From AC-32 sp036522595 (lineage in GTDB: Bacteria > Actinomycetota > Thermoleophilia > Gaiellales > Gaiellaceae): a DNA stretch of 27,716 nt. Location of the stretch: positions 1 through 27,716 of the forward strand of contig DATDFL010000087.1 in NCBI GenBank assembly GCA_036522595.1. Direction: 5' to 3'. Within the stretch, counting starts at the first letter, position 1. The number at the start of each line of letters is the position of its first letter. The translations under genes and the position numbers were made by a program. The notes under the pieces are model-generated. The model was not told the DNA's origin and did not search any database. It saw only the letters and a program-made list of their open reading frames with translations. Below, piece by piece: positions 1 through 7,080 of this stretch.

Positions 1-1056
1 GAGGCCGACGCCGGCAATCTCCGGGTCGGTGTAGATCGGGCGCGGGACGCCGCGGTTGTCGACCGTCGCCTCGTGGCCCATGGCGTTCTCCGCGGCGACC
101 TCGCCTTCTCTGAACGCCGTGTGCGCGAGCTGCCAGTAGCCGGCGCAGTCGCCGACCGCGTAGATGTGCTGCTGGGTCGTGCGGCGGTGCTCGTCGGCGG
201 CGATGCCCTTGCGCTTGTCGAACTCGACCTGGATGTCCTCCAGCCCGAGGTTCTCGACGGTCGGGCCGCGGCCGGTGGCGACGAGCATCAGGTCGGCCTC
301 GGTGCTCTCGCCGCCGTGGTGGACACGGATCGAGGAGCCAGTGTCGTCGACGCGATCGGCCGAGGTCTCGAGGTGGAGCTTGATGCCGCGCTTCTGGAAC
401 TGCTTGGCGAGCTCCTTCGCGGCGTCCGCGTCCTCCTGCGGGATCAGCTGCGGGAGCATCTCGATGATCGTCACCTCGGAGCCGAAGCGGCGGAAGATGC
501 TCGCGAACTCGCAGCCGATGATGCCGCCGCCGAGGACGACCAGGCGCTGGGGGAGTTGCGTTTGGGCGAGGAGGCCCGTGGAGTCGACGCAGCGAGGTGA
601 GTCGAGCCCGTCGATGGGCGGCCGGAGCGGATACGAGCCGGTGGCGATGACGGCCTGCTTGAAGGTCACGGGCTCCGCGTCTTCGACCTCGATCGTGTTC
701 GGGTCGCTGAAGCGGCCGGTGCCGTTGACCCATTCGACACCGTTCGCCTTGAAGAGGCTCGCGACGCCCCGGGTCATCTGGTGGACGACCGCTTGTTTCC
801 ACTCGTTGGCTTTCGCGAAGTCGAGCTGCGGCGGGCCGGTGTTGACGCCGAGCTTTCCGAAGGTCTCTTCGGCTTCCTTCAGCGCGAAGGCGGTCTGCAC
901 CCAGGCCTTGGTGGGGATGCAGCCGACCCGGAGGCAGGTGCCGCCGAGCTCGGGCTCTTTCTCGATGCAGATGGTCTTGGCGCCTAGCTGGGCCGCACGG
1001 ATTGCGGCGGTGTAGCCGCCCGGGCCGCCGCCGAGGACCGCAACGTCACATTCCAT
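1..1056 (-). CDS. lpdA: Dihydrolipoyl dehydrogenase (E3), C-terminus cut by window edge
   Basis: Flavoprotein that reoxidises dihydrolipoamide on E2 of 2-oxo acid dehydrogenase complexes, passing electrons to NAD+. The translation begins MECDVAVLGGGPGGYTAAIR, an FAD-binding Rossmann motif. The redox-active disulfide follows (GGTCLRVGCIPTK, about residues 38-50), then a second Rossmann motif GGGIIGCEFA near residue 175 for NAD. 352 codons are visible; the family is about 460, so most of the dimerisation domain with the catalytic His-Glu pair lies outside the window. The start is supported by AAGGAG about 9 nt upstream and a TAGGAT -10 candidate. It lies downstream of the E1-E2-VOC-GNAT operon on the same strand but is separated by 190 nt containing a hairpin and its own promoter candidate, so it is probably a separate unit able to serve several complexes. 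Confidence 0.95.
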   Translation of the reverse strand, partial: MECDVAVLGGGPGGYTAAIRAAQLGAKTICIEKEPELGGTCLRVGCIPTKAWVQTAFALKEAEETFGKLGVNTGPPQLDFAKANEWKQAVVHQMTRGVASLFKANGVEWVNGTGRFSDPNTIEVEDAEPVTFKQAVIATGSYPLRPPIDGLDSPRCVDSTGLLAQTQLPQRLVVLGGGIIGCEFASIFRRFGSEVTIIEMLPQLIPQEDADAAKELAKQFQKRGIKLHLETSADRVDDTGSSIRVHHGGESTEADLMLVATGRGPTVENLGLEDIQVEFDKRKGIAADEHRRTTQQHIYAVGDCAGYWQLAHTAFREGEVAAENAMGHEATVDNRGVPRPIYTDPEIAGVGL

Positions 1057-1086
1057 CTCCTGGGCTCCTTGCTTGGGGTCGGCGCG

Positions 1087-1092
1087 ATCCTA
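1087..1092 (-). promoter_or_regulatory. -10 candidate for lpdA (TAGGAT)
   Basis: TAGGAT reading on the minus strand, 30 nt before the lpdA ATG, fits the actinobacterial TANNNT -10 pattern. It would give a short leader carrying the AAGGAG ribosome-binding site. No clear -35 is visible. Confidence 0.4.
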
Positions 1093-1210
1093 GCGAGGGG
1101 CGGCGGTTTCGGGCTTCGGGCTGTGGATTTGCAGTTTCGGCGCGGTTCCGTCACAGACACGTGGCGGTTGGGTGGGTACGCTCGTCGCGGGCGGCGGGTG
1201 GACCTTCGAT

Positions 1211-1228
1211 CCCCACCCAAGGGTGGGG
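1211..1228. terminator. 8-bp perfect hairpin between GNAT gene and lpdA
   Basis: CCCCACCC-AA-GGGTGGGG is a perfect 8-bp inverted repeat 19 nt past the GNAT stop codon. No T-run follows on the minus strand, so it would be a U-less terminator or an RNA-stabilising hairpin. Its AA loop resembles the hairpins of the repeat family at 7759 and 13921, but the flanks are unrelated. Confidence 0.45.
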
Positions 1229-1246
1229 ACGCGCGCGCGTGAACAT

Positions 1247-1735
1247 TTAAGAGGGGCTCGGCTCCGTTTCGCCGCGCAGCTCGGCCTGCATCGTGTACGC
1301 GCCGTCGTCCTCGCCCACCTTCCGGAACCCGTGCCGCTCGTACAGCCCGACCGCCGGGTTGTCCTTCTCCACGCTCAGGCTGATCGACGCGTACCCGTCC
1401 GACCGGGCCCGCGCCATCAGGGCGTCGAGCAGCTCCGACCCGAGCCCGGTCCCGCGCCTGCTCGGCACGACCGCTATCGAGAGCTCCGGCGTCTCCTCGT
1501 CCACGAACCCGTAGCCCGGGTTGTCCGCCCTGAAAAGCCGGTACCACGCCGCCCCGACCGGCTGAAAATCCTTGATCGCGATCAGCGCCGTGTCGCCCGG
1601 CCGCCCCCACCGCTCGACGTACCGCTGCACCGGCGGCTCGCCCGACTCCGGCACGCTCGCCGCCCGCCAGTAGTACGCGTGCCGGAGCATGTCCTTCAGG
1701 AATGGCACGTCCTGCGGCCCCGCGCGCCGGATCAC
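1247..1735 (-). CDS. GNAT-family N-acetyltransferase
   Basis: A 162-aa single-domain GNAT protein that would move an acetyl group from acetyl-CoA to an amine of unknown identity. It starts MIRRAGPQDVPFLKDML, typical of the first GNAT strand and helix. The acetyl-CoA pyrophosphate-binding motif A is visible as PSRRGTGLGSELLDAL (about residues 91-106), followed by the usual NPAVGLYERHGFRKVGE near the C-terminus. The GTG start overlaps the upstream VOC stop codon as GTGA, so the two are translationally coupled and belong to the E1-E2 operon. The substrate cannot be read from the sequence. A role linked to acyl-CoA made by the complex would be speculation. Confidence 0.9.
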   Translation of the reverse strand: MIRRAGPQDVPFLKDMLRHAYYWRAASVPESGEPPVQRYVERWGRPGDTALIAIKDFQPVGAAWYRLFRADNPGYGFVDEETPELSIAVVPSRRGTGLGSELLDALMARARSDGYASISLSVEKDNPAVGLYERHGFRKVGEDDGAYTMQAELRGETEPSPS

Positions 1736-2067
1736 GAGATGTCCTCCGCGAGCTGGAGCCGGTTGCCGTCAGGGTCGTAGACGTCGAGGAGCCGCATTGC
1801 GCCCTGCAGCTCGAGCACCGTGCCGACCCGGACGCCACTCTGCTCGAGCCGCTCACGCTCCGCCTTGATGTCGTCGACGTCGATCGTCGCGACTCCGGCC
1901 TCGTCCTCAGGCTGCGGCTCCCCCTCGGCCAGCGCGATCTCGGTGTTGCCGTGGTCGAGCGCCACCCACGCGCTCTCGTCGGCGACGAACGTCTCAGTGA
2001 ACCCGAGCACGTCGACGTAGAAGGCCCGCGCCAGTCCAAGACTGCTGACGCGGTACCAGATTCTCAC
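1732..2067 (-). CDS. VOC (glyoxalase/bleomycin-resistance fold) protein
   Basis: A 111-aa VOC-fold protein with the family pattern: an opening strand and helix ending in RAFYVDVLGF, a middle VDDIKAERERLEQSGV segment, and a closing YDPDGNRLQLAE strand. The first strand lacks the metal-binding His common in glyoxalase I-like enzymes, and the closing strand has Gln-Leu-Ala where many members carry a metal-binding Glu. Metal-dependent catalysis is therefore doubtful, and a binding or resistance role is possible. Its GTG start overlaps the E2 stop (GTGA) and its stop overlaps the GNAT start (GTGA), so it is the fourth gene of the dehydrogenase operon. Confidence 0.88.
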   Translation of the reverse strand: MRIWYRVSSLGLARAFYVDVLGFTETFVADESAWVALDHGNTEIALAEGEPQPEDEAGVATIDVDDIKAERERLEQSGVRVGTVLELQGAMRLLDVYDPDGNRLQLAEDIS

Positions 2068-3248
2068 AGCATCAGGCCGGGCTCCTCCAGCAGCTCCTTG
2101 ACCGTCTGGAGGAACTCGGCGGCGGGGGCGCCGTCGACAGCGCGGTGGTCGAAGGTCGCCGTCAGGGTCATCATCGGCCGGACGGCGATCTCTCCGCCGG
2201 CCGGCACTGCGCGCTCGTCGATCGACCCGACCGCGATGATCGCGGCCTGCGGCGGATTCAAGACCGCGGTGAACGACTCGACCCGGTACATGCCGAGGTT
2301 CGAGATCGTGAAGGTGCCTTCCTCGAGATCCGCGCGCTGCAGCTTTCCGTCACGCGCGCGCGTGACCACGTCGTAACGCGCTGCTGCGATCTCCGCGAGC
2401 CGAAGACGCTCGACGCCCCGGATCACCGGGACGATCAGGCCCTGTGGCGTCGCCACAGCGATGCCGACGTTGGCGGTCGGAAAAGTCAGAATCGCGTCGT
2501 CCGTCCACTGCGCGTTCACCTCGCGGTGACGCAGCAGCGCGGCACCGCAGACCTTCGTCAGGACGTCGGTGACCGTCGCCTTCGTGCCCTCCTCGCGAAG
2601 GCGCTCGACGAGCGCGCTCACGCGCGTCATGTCGGCCGAGGACTGCAGCTGGAACACCGGGATCTGCCACGCCTCGGTCAGCCGCCGCGCGATCGTCTTG
2701 CGCGTGCTCGTCAACTCGCGTCGCTCGATCTCGCCGGCGACGATTGGAGGGGGCGCCTGCGCGGGCGCTGCCTGGCCCCGCTCGACGTCCTCGGCGACGA
2801 TCCTGCCCTCCGGCCCCGTTCCGCGAAGCGCCGCGAGGTCGATTCCGCGCTCGCGCGCGATCCGGCGCGCCAGCGGCGAGGCCTTCACGCGCCCGCCGGT
2901 CTGCTGCACGACAGCGGGCGCCTCTTCCGGGCGGCCGTTTCCCTGCGGCGGCGCCGGCGTTTCCGGCTCCTCCTTGGCCGGCTCTTCGGCGGCAACTTCG
3001 GGCACCTCCTCGCCCTGCTCGCCGATCACGGCGATCGTCCGGCCGACGGGGACCTCGCCCTCGCTGACCGCGATCTTCAGCAGCACACCTGAGGCCTCGG
3101 CCTCGACCTCCTGGGTCACCTTGTCGGTGTCGAGCTCATAGAGCGGATCGCCCTTCTCGACCGGGTCGCCCTCGTTCTTCAGCCACTTGACGATCGTTCC
3201 GGACTCCATGCCCTGGCCCAGCCGTGGGAGCTTGACCTCGCTAGCCAC
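2064..3248 (-). CDS. Dihydrolipoamide acyltransferase (E2) of a 2-oxo acid dehydrogenase complex
   Basis: Core acyltransferase that takes the acyl group from E1 on its lipoyl arm and passes it to CoA. With a GTG start at 3248 the protein is 394 aa. An N-terminal lipoyl domain (about 1-77) has the lipoylated Lys43 in ELDTDKVTQE. An acidic Pro/Glu linker follows, then a peripheral-subunit-binding domain (about 121-157, ASPLARRIARERGIDLAALRG) and the catalytic domain with the active-site FDHRAVDG signature (His368, Asp372). The reading frame stays open further upstream over E1beta, but homology begins at VKLPRLGQGMESG, and the GTG overlaps the E1beta stop codon by 8 nt. There is one lipoyl domain, as in acetoin, branched-chain and some pyruvate complexes. 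The substrate is not decided by sequence. Confidence 0.94.
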   Translation of the reverse strand: MASEVKLPRLGQGMESGTIVKWLKNEGDPVEKGDPLYELDTDKVTQEVEAEASGVLLKIAVSEGEVPVGRTIAVIGEQGEEVPEVAAEEPAKEEPETPAPPQGNGRPEEAPAVVQQTGGRVKASPLARRIARERGIDLAALRGTGPEGRIVAEDVERGQAAPAQAPPPIVAGEIERRELTSTRKTIARRLTEAWQIPVFQLQSSADMTRVSALVERLREEGTKATVTDVLTKVCGAALLRHREVNAQWTDDAILTFPTANVGIAVATPQGLIVPVIRGVERLRLAEIAAARYDVVTRARDGKLQRADLEEGTFTISNLGMYRVESFTAVLNPPQAAIIAVGSIDERAVPAGGEIAVRPMMTLTATFDHRAVDGAPAAEFLQTVKELLEEPGLML

Positions 3249-4221
3249 GGGCAACCGTCTTGCGAACCGCTTCGAGCACGTCGGCGGCGTGCGGCACCAC
3301 GTAGTTCTCCATGACCGGCGCGAACGGGAGCGGCGCGAACTTGGCTCCGACCCGCTCGACCGGCGCGTCGAGCCAGTCGAATGCCTTCTCCTGGACGACG
3401 GCGGCAATCTCTGCGCCGAAGCCCATCCGCTCGATCGCCTCGTGCGCGACCACGCAGCGGTTGGTCTTCTTGACCGACGCGATCAGCGCGTCCTCGTCGA
3501 GCGGCTGGAGGGTGCGCGGGTCGAAGACCTCGACCGAGACGCCCTCCTTCTCGGCCTCTGCTGCTGCCGACAGGGCCTCGTGGACGAGCCGGCCCGTCGC
3601 GACAACCGTCACGTCCTCACCGTCGCGGTGCACGCGCGCCTTTCCGAGCGGGATCGGCTCGAGCTCGTCGGGAACCTCACCCTTGATTCCGTACAGCGTG
3701 CGGTGCTCGAAGAAGATGACCGGGTTGTCGTCGTAGATCGCCGACCAGAGCAGGCCGCGAACGTCCTCCGGCGTCGAGGCGAAGACAACCTTGAGGCCTG
3801 GCACGTGGACGAACCAGGCTTCGACCTGCTGGGCATGTTGCGCGCCCGGAGACCAGCCCGCCCCGCCCTGCGTCCGAATCGTCAGCGGGACTTTCAGCTG
3901 CCCGCCCGACATGTAGCGGTGCTTCGCGGCCTGGTTGACGATCTGCTCCATCGAGACCGTCAGGAAGTCCTCGTACATGACCTCGACGACGGGGCGCATC
4001 CCCTGCATCGCCGCGCCGATTCCCGAGCCGACGAGCGCGATCTCGGAGATCGGCGTGTTGCGCACGCGATCGGAGCCGAACTCGTCGAGCATCCCCTGCG
4101 TGACCCCCATCGAGCCGCCCATCTCGGCGATGTCCTCGCCCATGATGAAGACGTCGTCGTCCTTGCGCATCGCCTGCGCGAGCGCGTCGCGGACCGCCTC
4201 GCGGTACGAGAGCTCAGGCAT
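3241..4221 (-). CDS. 2-oxo acid dehydrogenase E1 component, beta subunit
   Basis: Transketolase-like beta subunit of an alpha2beta2 E1, which decarboxylates a 2-oxo acid (or cleaves acetoin) with thiamine diphosphate and acylates E2. 326 aa from MPELSYREAVRDALAQAM. Family landmarks are the early FIMGEDIAEMGG, RVRNTPISEIALVGSGIGAAMQGMRPV, and the C-terminal domain with DPRTLQPLDEDAL and VAHEAIERMGFGAEIAA. The open frame extends 23 codons further upstream, but those residues are unlike the family, and the chosen ATG lies inside the E1alpha stop region (8-nt overlap), implying coupled translation. Acetoin, pyruvate and branched-chain enzymes are all close relatives; I do not choose between them. 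Confidence 0.94.
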   Translation of the reverse strand: MPELSYREAVRDALAQAMRKDDDVFIMGEDIAEMGGSMGVTQGMLDEFGSDRVRNTPISEIALVGSGIGAAMQGMRPVVEVMYEDFLTVSMEQIVNQAAKHRYMSGGQLKVPLTIRTQGGAGWSPGAQHAQQVEAWFVHVPGLKVVFASTPEDVRGLLWSAIYDDNPVIFFEHRTLYGIKGEVPDELEPIPLGKARVHRDGEDVTVVATGRLVHEALSAAAEAEKEGVSVEVFDPRTLQPLDEDALIASVKKTNRCVVAHEAIERMGFGAEIAAVVQEKAFDWLDAPVERVGAKFAPLPFAPVMENYVVPHAADVLEAVRKTVARG

Positions 4222-5185
4222 AGATGTTTCTGAGCGCGTCCTCGGGCTTGGGATCGGTGCCGTTTTTCGCGAATTCGACCGAGCCTTCAACGAGCTCCTC
4301 GACCTCGCGGTCCTCGGCCTCGAACTCCTCGTCGGAGACGCCGAGCTTTTCGCGGAGCAGCGTGATGGGATCGCGCGTCTCCTGGAGCTCGCGGAGGTGC
4401 TCCTTGTCGCGATAGACCTGCGGATCGCCGACGTAGTGGCCGACCAAGCGCTCGGTCTCGGCGTGAAGGAAGACCGGGCCTTTGCCGTCGCGAGCGTGCT
4501 TGATGGCCCGCGAGGCGGCGCGGTGCACCTCCTCGACGTCCTGGCCGTCGACCTTGATCGCCTTCATCCCAAACGCCTCGGCGCGCTTGCTCAGGTCCTG
4601 GATCGGCGAATGCTGGCTTTCCGGTGTCGACTCCGCCCAGTGGTTGTCCTCGAGCACGAAGACCGCCGGCACCTGCCAGAGCTGCGCGAGGTTGAGCGAC
4701 TCGTGGAAGCTGCCGATGTTGGTCGCCCCGTCGCCGAAGAAGGCCAGCGCGACGCGCGGCTCGCCGCGGAGCTTGAAGGCGAGCGCTGCGCCGGTAATCG
4801 CGGGCAGGCCGCCGCCGACGACCGCGTTCGCGCCGAGGTTCCCGCGCTCGACGTCGTAGAGGTGCATCGAACCGCCGTAGCCGTGCGAGCAGCCTTCGAT
4901 CTTCCCGTAGAGCTCGGCCATGACGGCGTTGGGGTGCGTGCCGCGCGCGAGAGTATGCCCGTGCGCGCGGTGGGTCGAGGCGAACACGTCGCCGTCGTCG
5001 AGGGCTTGGCAGACGCCGACCGCGACCGCTTCCTGGCCGATCGCGACGTGCAGGAAGCCCGGCAGCTCGCCCGCACGGAAGCGCTCCTCGACCTTCTCCT
5101 CGAAGCGCCTGATCAAGAGCATCTCGCGCAGGAAGGTGCGCAGGCGCTCCTCGCTCAGCGTCCCTTTCCGCTCCACCTTGGCCAT
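4214..5185 (-). CDS. 2-oxo acid dehydrogenase E1 component, alpha subunit
   Basis: Thiamine-diphosphate-binding subunit of the E1 heterotetramer and first gene of the E1alpha-E1beta-E2-VOC-GNAT operon. 323 aa. The ThDP motif is complete: GDG at 151-153, then 27 residues, then Asn181. The segment STHRAHGHTLARGTHPNAVMAELYGK followed by GYGGSMHLYD and LGANAVVGGGLP resembles acetoin dehydrogenase and short actinobacterial/Gram-positive PDH-type alpha subunits rather than AceE. A minus-strand TAAGCT box ends 7 nt before the ATG and there is no Shine-Dalgarno sequence, so the mRNA is probably leaderless. The natural substrate could be pyruvate, acetoin or branched-chain keto acids. Confidence 0.94.
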   Translation of the reverse strand: MAKVERKGTLSEERLRTFLREMLLIRRFEEKVEERFRAGELPGFLHVAIGQEAVAVGVCQALDDGDVFASTHRAHGHTLARGTHPNAVMAELYGKIEGCSHGYGGSMHLYDVERGNLGANAVVGGGLPAITGAALAFKLRGEPRVALAFFGDGATNIGSFHESLNLAQLWQVPAVFVLEDNHWAESTPESQHSPIQDLSKRAEAFGMKAIKVDGQDVEEVHRAASRAIKHARDGKGPVFLHAETERLVGHYVGDPQVYRDKEHLRELQETRDPITLLREKLGVSDEEFEAEDREVEELVEGSVEFAKNGTDPKPEDALRNIYA

Positions 5186-5192
5186 GGGGCTG

Positions 5193-5198
5193 AGCTTA
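5193..5198 (-). promoter_or_regulatory. -10 box of leaderless E1alpha promoter (TAAGCT)
   Basis: TAAGCT on the minus strand, 7 nt from the ATG at 5185. This spacing places the transcription start at or next to the A of the start codon. It would drive the five-gene dehydrogenase operon. Confidence 0.5.
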
Positions 5199-5260
5199 GA
5201 GGCTATCTCGCTGCTCGGGGACGTTCCTCAAGCAACCGAGACCGTGCGTTAGACCGCGCC

Positions 5261-5309
5261 GGCGGCAAAGCCGCCGACGCCTCTTTGGTCGGCGTCGCAA
5301 GCGCACGCC
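5261..5309. repeat. Intergenic double-hairpin repeat, divergent copy D
   Basis: Two inverted repeats in tandem: GGCGGC-AAA-GCCGCC (5261-5275) and GGCGTCGC-AA-GCGCACGCC (5291-5309, one-base bulge). The second hairpin shares the CGCAAGCG core with the copies at 7812, 12473 and 13974. It directly abuts the TATATT box of the next gene. The conserved 20-bp entry sequence of the full copies is not recognisable here. Confidence 0.5.
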
Positions 5310-5310
5310 T

Positions 5311-5316
5311 TATATT
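5311..5316 (+). promoter_or_regulatory. -10 box of leaderless gene at 5324 (TATATT)
   Basis: TATATT followed by 7 nt and the GTG start at 5324. It decides the start of the gene, because the frame is open far upstream. The preceding hairpin occupies the -35 region. Confidence 0.55.
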
Positions 5317-5323
5317 CCGGCTC

Positions 5324-5974
5324 GTGAGCCTCGTCGACCAGTGGCAGGCGATTCAGCGCGACCTGCCTGACGGGTGGGGCAACGCCCGATTGCGCCTGAC
5401 CGCTGCCGAGGAAGGCCAGTGCGAGCGGGCTGCCGCACTCCTCGGACCGGCGACGCCCGGAAGGCACGGACGCGTGATCTCGTTCTTCGCGGCTCGCCGC
5501 GGCGCCGGGCCCTCCCCCGATCTGGTGGCCCGGCTACTGCGACGCCTCGACCAGGAGCGAATCGGAGGCGAGTTGGAGCTCGTCGGGACGGATATCGAGG
5601 CACAGGCAGAGGCGGCCGCGTCGACGGAGTCGACGACGTTCGTAGCGGGCTGGGAGCGTGAGCTGGCCGCGCTGCCAGAGGACTGGAGCGATCTCTACCT
5701 CGAGCTGGAGCTGTTCTCGAGCGACTACCTTGAGCGGGCGGCCCTGCTGCTCGCACCGCTCAACCCGGCGCGGTACGGCGGGAAGCCCGGCTTCCGCAGC
5801 CGCGTGGCGCGGCGCTTCGGCTACGGCGCGTCGACCGAGATGGCCCGCCGCTGCTTCGAGCGGCTCGACGAGGAAGGCATCCGCGGAACCGTCCGCGTGC
5901 TGCGGGCGCTCTCAGATACACGCCCAGTCCAGACGCAAGGCCCGGTTTGGTACATCGGCGGCCGCTCCGTCTGA
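5324..5974 (+). CDS. Internally duplicated protein of unknown function
   Basis: A 216-aa soluble protein that I do not recognise as a named family. It consists of two homologous units, about residues 7-88 and 110-195. Both begin Trp-x-x-x-(x)-x-x-LP-[D/E]-x-W, continue with an ERAA-x-LL-x-P-x-x-P-x-R-x-G segment, then a VARR/AARR-x-G-x-G-x-S turn, and end RLD-x-E-x-I-x-G-x-[V/L]. An Ala/Glu/Thr-rich linker separates them. The GTG start is chosen because TATATT lies 7 nt upstream; the same frame runs open for more than a kilobase upstream but there it only shadows the dehydrogenase genes. No signal peptide or membrane segment is visible. It is divergent from the E1alpha operon. Confidence 0.82.
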   Translation: MSLVDQWQAIQRDLPDGWGNARLRLTAAEEGQCERAAALLGPATPGRHGRVISFFAARRGAGPSPDLVARLLRRLDQERIGGELELVGTDIEAQAEAAASTESTTFVAGWERELAALPEDWSDLYLELELFSSDYLERAALLLAPLNPARYGGKPGFRSRVARRFGYGASTEMARRCFERLDEEGIRGTVRVLRALSDTRPVQTQGPVWYIGGRSV

Positions 5975-6010
5975 GAAATCCCCGCGCTTAAGGCGTTCCC
6001 AGCCTCCTCC

Positions 6011-6028
6011 CCACTGCGATCGTAGTGG
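6011..6028. terminator. Hairpin between convergent genes (5324 gene and argR)
   Basis: CCACTGCGATCGTAGTGG is an 18-nt near-perfect palindrome in the 101-nt gap between the two convergent stop codons. It could end transcription from either side, although no T-run follows. Confidence 0.35.
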
Positions 6029-6075
6029 CGAAACGCGCACGGATGTGTGACGGGACCGTGCCGAAAGCGTGACTT

Positions 6076-6531
6076 CTAGCCGAGCGCCGAGCCGAGCTCG
6101 CGCGCGAGAGCGCGGGCGTCGCGCAGCGAGCGCGTGATCACGAGACAGGTGTCGTCCCCGGCAAGCGTCCCGACGATCTTCGGATGCTCGAGCCGGTCGA
6201 GGGCCCGCGCGATGGCGGGAGCCGAGCCGAGCTCGGACTGGACGACGACGATGCTCTGCGCGGCCGTTGCCCGCACCCCGAACTGGCGCAAGACGCCGTT
6301 CAGCGCCTCACGGGGATCCGAAGCGCGCGACCCCCCGGGCAGCACGTAACGCGGCCGGCCGAGCGCGTCCATCGTCTTCTCGAGCCGCAGCTCGCGGATA
6401 TCGCGCGAGATCGTGGCCTGGGTCACATCGCACCCCGCGCGCGCCAGAGCTTCCGCCAGCTCGTGCTGGCTTCCCACGCGCCGCCGCGAGACAACGCTCG
6501 CGATCAGCCGCTGCCGCTGCGGCTTGTCCAT
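6076..6531 (-). CDS. argR: Arginine repressor ArgR
   Basis: Hexameric transcription factor that uses arginine as corepressor. 151 aa from MDKPQRQRLIASVV. The N-terminal winged helix reads VGSQHELAEALARAGCDVTQATISRDIRELRLEK (about 18-52); the ATISRDIRELRL recognition helix is diagnostic. The C-terminal oligomerisation and arginine-binding domain includes GSAPAIARALDR and the IVGTLAGDDTCLVI strand with the arginine-contacting GD-D motif. An ATG 19 codons further upstream is open, but TACTGT lies 6 nt before the chosen ATG, suggesting a leaderless start. No arginine biosynthetic genes are nearby, although many actinobacteria carry argCJBDF-R-GH just after pheT. Confidence 0.95.
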   Translation of the reverse strand: MDKPQRQRLIASVVSRRRVGSQHELAEALARAGCDVTQATISRDIRELRLEKTMDALGRPRYVLPGGSRASDPREALNGVLRQFGVRATAAQSIVVVQSELGSAPAIARALDRLEHPKIVGTLAGDDTCLVITRSLRDARALARELGSALG

Positions 6532-6537
6532 CGAGTT

Positions 6538-6543
6538 ACAGTA
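6538..6543 (-). promoter_or_regulatory. -10 box of leaderless argR (TACTGT)
   Basis: TACTGT on the minus strand, 6 nt before the ATG at 6531. It supports the internal methionine as the true argR start. Confidence 0.5.
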
Positions 6544-6586
6544 GCGTCCAGGTTTGGGCGCTACATCGTCAGGCAAGCAAACGAGC

Positions 6587-6715
6587 ATGCTGCGGAAACT
6601 CCTCTGGTCCGGCCTCTACGCGGGCCTCAGCGCCGGCGCCACGATGGCCGCTCGCCGCGCAGCCTCCAAGGTGTGGCACGTGGCGACCGGCGAGCAACCG
6701 CCGACGAAGAAATGA
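6587..6715 (+). CDS. Small basic hydrophobic protein (42 aa)
   Basis: A short protein beginning MLRKLLWSGLYAGLSAG, with a weakly hydrophobic N-terminal helix, then ATMAARRAASKVWHVATGEQPPTKK. The small-helix plus 'VW..ATGE.PP' ending resembles the short DUF4235-like proteins that often accompany Phage_holin_3_6 and DUF3618 genes in actinobacteria; that assignment is tentative. The stop overlaps the next start (ATGA), and third codon positions are GC-rich as in its neighbours. It is the first gene of a four-gene run to 7748. Role unknown, probably membrane-associated. Confidence 0.75.
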   Translation: MLRKLLWSGLYAGLSAGATMAARRAASKVWHVATGEQPPTKK

Positions 6716-7080
6716 CCAAGGCCGACCTTCTCGTCGAGCGAGGCGCCACGCGCCTGCAGCAGCTCGCCCGCAAGGCGGCTCAGCGCGGCGACGGGATCGG
6801 CGAGTGGCTCTCCGAGGAGCTCAATGAGGATGCCGCGTTCCTGCGCAGGCTGAAGCCGAGCCTGATCGCGGCGCGCGCCCGCGGCGAGCGGCCGGCCCCG
6901 CCGCCCACGTCTCCCGCCTCGCCTTCGCCGGAAGCGAGCTCACCCAAGCCCAAGAAGGAAAAGAAGCGCAGCAAGGGCGGCGGCCCCTCCCCGATCCTGA
7001 TCGTCGGCGCGGCGTTCGCGGCCGGGATCCTGATCGCGAAGGTCGTCGACTGGAGAGGCCATGCACACCCAAGAGACTGA
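6712..7080 (+). CDS. Small protein with a C-terminal membrane helix
   Basis: 122 aa, starting MTKADLLVERGATRLQQLAR from an ATG overlapping the upstream stop (ATGA). The N-terminal half is an amphipathic helical region (about 1-60). It is followed by a Pro/Ser-rich then Lys-rich disordered stretch (about 65-92), and one hydrophobic segment PSPILIVGAAFAAGILIAKVV near the C-terminus. The predicted topology is a single-pass inner-membrane protein. I recognise no catalytic motif. It overlaps the next gene by 20 nt, so the cluster is translationally coupled. Confidence 0.8.
   Translation: MTKADLLVERGATRLQQLARKAAQRGDGIGEWLSEELNEDAAFLRRLKPSLIAARARGERPAPPPTSPASPSPEASSPKPKKEKKRSKGGGPSPILIVGAAFAAGILIAKVVDWRGHAHPRD

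Noticed and set aside
2064..3407. E2 start 53 codons further upstream
   Set aside because: Those codons overlap E1beta in another frame and encode Ser/Arg-rich sequence; the lipoyl domain begins at the GTG at 3248.
3935..5974. 679-codon plus-strand open frame
   Set aside because: Its first 460 codons lie antisense to E1beta and E1alpha and have no protein-like pattern. Only the last 217 codons, after TATATT and the GTG at 5324, are real.
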